Shown here in pieces: positions 12,967 through 14,059 of a stretch of 14,059 bases of DNA (position 1 is its first letter; every line of letters starts with the position of its first letter). The notes beneath the pieces are model-generated. The model was not told the origin of the DNA and did not search any database. It worked only from the letters and a program-made list of their open reading frames with translations. The DNA comes from Candidatus Zixiibacteriota bacterium. Its GTDB lineage: Bacteria > Zixibacteria > MSB-5A5 > GN15 > PGXB01. The stretch covers positions 1-14,059 of the forward strand of contig JAPLUS010000170.1 of NCBI GenBank assembly GCA_026397495.1, read 5' to 3'. A program made the translations under genes and the position numbers.

Positions 12967-14059
12967 CTAACGATGGTATTGCCTAATGAACTTTTCTACT
13001 TCGGGTATACCACCCTGCAAAATAAGGTAGCCATCAAAAGGTTCCCGCTCGGTTATTTCACCGGCGATCGGTGTCAGCATCATCTTTGTAACCTCGGCCG
13101 GATCAGTAGTCTGCGCCAAAATCCATCCCAGCTTCACATAGGCAACCTCAGGAAGCATATTTTCTGTCGGCACTACGCCCAACTCCATCATATCCCGACC
13201 GGTATCATATACATACATTTGGACATAACCCCACAGGGTTTGAACGGTCATAAAGATGGCAATTCCTTTTTCGTGGGCTTTCTTGAGCGCCGGGTAAAGC
13301 GGTTTATTGACGTGACCCAGACCGGTGCCGGCAATGACAATCCCCTTGTAACCATTATCGATAAGTGATTCAATTATATCGGGACGCATATTGGGGTAAT
13401 AATAGACAATCGCCACCATCTCCTCAAAAACCGCGTTGACATTAACCTTACGGTCATTTCTTCTCTTTTTGTAGTCAGTTTTAATTGGCGTCATCTTATC
13501 CGGTGTTACCATGGCAATGGGAACATCACCAATGGTGCGGAAAGTGGAACGATAGGAAGAATGCATCTTGCGAACGCGGGTACCACGATGAAGTAAATTA
13601 TATTCATCAGAAGTCGGGCCAAACATACAGACCATAATTTCCGCAATGTCGGAATGGCCGGCCGTAAAAGTGGCACACCGAAGATTAAAGGCAGCATCCG
13701 ATGACGGTCGGTCTGAAGAGCGCTGAGAACCGACCATCACGATCGGAATCGGGCTATCCTGAATCATAAAAGAAAGTATGGCGGAGGTATGATGCATGGT
13801 GTCGGTGCCATGACCGATTTGCATCGGTCCCATATTTTCAGAGAAGACGCCAAAGAGTTTAATGGTTTCCAGATTGCAGATATCGGCCAGTTCCGGCACG
13901 GCTCCATACAACTCACCCGGTGTAAAAGCGGGAATCACCGCGCCGGTGCGATAATCAAGCCGTGATGCTATCGTTCCGCCTGTCCCCAAAAGAGTCACAT
14001 TTGGTTTGTTTTCACTGACAGGAAATTCTTTTTCCGGGATTTTATAAATTGCCTCTTTA
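12967..14059 (-). CDS. gatD: GatD-like asparaginase (Glu-tRNA(Gln) amidotransferase subunit D type), 5' end outside window
   Basis: 363 residues visible; the frame continues past the right edge (KEAIYKIPEKEFPVSENKPN precedes the GTG at 13998, which is therefore internal). In archaea GatD frees ammonia from glutamine or asparagine for GatE, which amidates Glu-tRNA(Gln). Diagnostic blocks: LLGTGGTIASRLDYRTGAV (catalytic Thr), FSENM, GHGTDTMHHTSAILSF (second Thr-Asp pair), GSQRSSDRPSSDAAFNL and LHRGTRVRKMHSSYRSTF. The last two separate GatD from ordinary L-asparaginases. Between FSENMGPMQ and IGHGTDTM the sequence is about 20-30 residues shorter than expected: the strand normally reading DGVVIxHGTDT and the helix before it are missing. 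This could be a true deletion that inactivates it. gatE is not in the window. An asparaginase-like paralogue with another role is possible. Confidence 0.82.
   Translation of the reverse strand, partial: KEAIYKIPEKEFPVSENKPNVTLLGTGGTIASRLDYRTGAVIPAFTPGELYGAVPELADICNLETIKLFGVFSENMGPMQIGHGTDTMHHTSAILSFMIQDSPIPIVMVGSQRSSDRPSSDAAFNLRCATFTAGHSDIAEIMVCMFGPTSDEYNLLHRGTRVRKMHSSYRSTFRTIGDVPIAMVTPDKMTPIKTDYKKRRNDRKVNVNAVFEEMVAIVYYYPNMRPDIIESLIDNGYKGIVIAGTGLGHVNKPLYPALKKAHEKGIAIFMTVQTLWGYVQMYVYDTGRDMMELGVVPTENMLPEVAYVKLGWILAQTTDPAEVTKMMLTPIAGEITEREPFDGYLILQGGIPEVEKFIRQYHR

Noticed and set aside
12901..13368. Plus-strand open frame of 155 codons opposite the gatD-like gene
   Set aside because: Lies over conserved GatD coding sequence and has no family pattern of its own.

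Overview
The window looks like chromosome from a Gram-negative, diderm bacterium. It carries a TonB-like transducer, a CsgG/OmpA-type envelope protein, many Sec signal peptides and good sigma70-type promoter matches. A GatD-type asparaginase, best known from archaea, sits beside ordinary bacterial engB and purA. This hints at an uncultured bacterial lineage, possibly FCB-like, but no marker here fixes the phylum and that placement is inference.

Layout. (1) 1-642, minus strand: 5' part of a TonB-family protein running off the left edge, with a plausible promoter near 800-830. (2) 923-1113: decayed, frameshifted 3' end of an IS3-family transposase. (3) 1192-6649, plus strand: an AT-rich operon-like run of five exported proteins. 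Four of them (1192, 2760, 3731, 4791) share an Ig-like module whose first and last strands are nearly identical while the core has diverged. The fifth (5357) is a probable lipoprotein with SH3-like, TPR and Ig-like parts. A HUH/Y1 (RAYT-type) transposase gene at 4258-4764 is threaded into this run. Most junctions are 4-bp ATGA stop/start overlaps. At the transposase/4791-gene junction the same overlap reads ATAA, so the expected start of that exported protein seems lost. (4) 6826-7583: a compact REP/RAYT element. A second, different RAYT on the minus strand lies between two inverted REP units that have conserved flanks but different hairpins, all inside an outer inverted repeat. Further REP-like palindromes continue to about 7711. 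(5) 7792-9668, plus strand: engB (ribosome-assembly GTPase) and purA (adenylosuccinate synthetase), separated by 29 bp. (6) 9757-12725, minus strand: probable envelope operon of a CsgG/beta-sandwich/OmpA protein, a membrane PH-like protein and a Yip1-family membrane protein, behind a good promoter at 12795-12824. (7) 12967-14059, minus strand: gatD-like gene, cut by the right edge, with what looks like an internal in-frame deletion just before the HGTDT catalytic motif.

The operon at 1192-6649 has no recognised pathway. Its exported products share one beta-sandwich building block joined to different partners (HEAT-like, PepSY-like, SH3, TPR), which suggests a family of periplasmic or surface binding proteins growing by tandem duplication. 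The AT-rich block is bracketed by mobile-element debris (IS3 remnant on the left, REP/RAYT element on the right) and contains a RAYT, consistent with an accessory island. The GC-richer flanks carry housekeeping and envelope genes.
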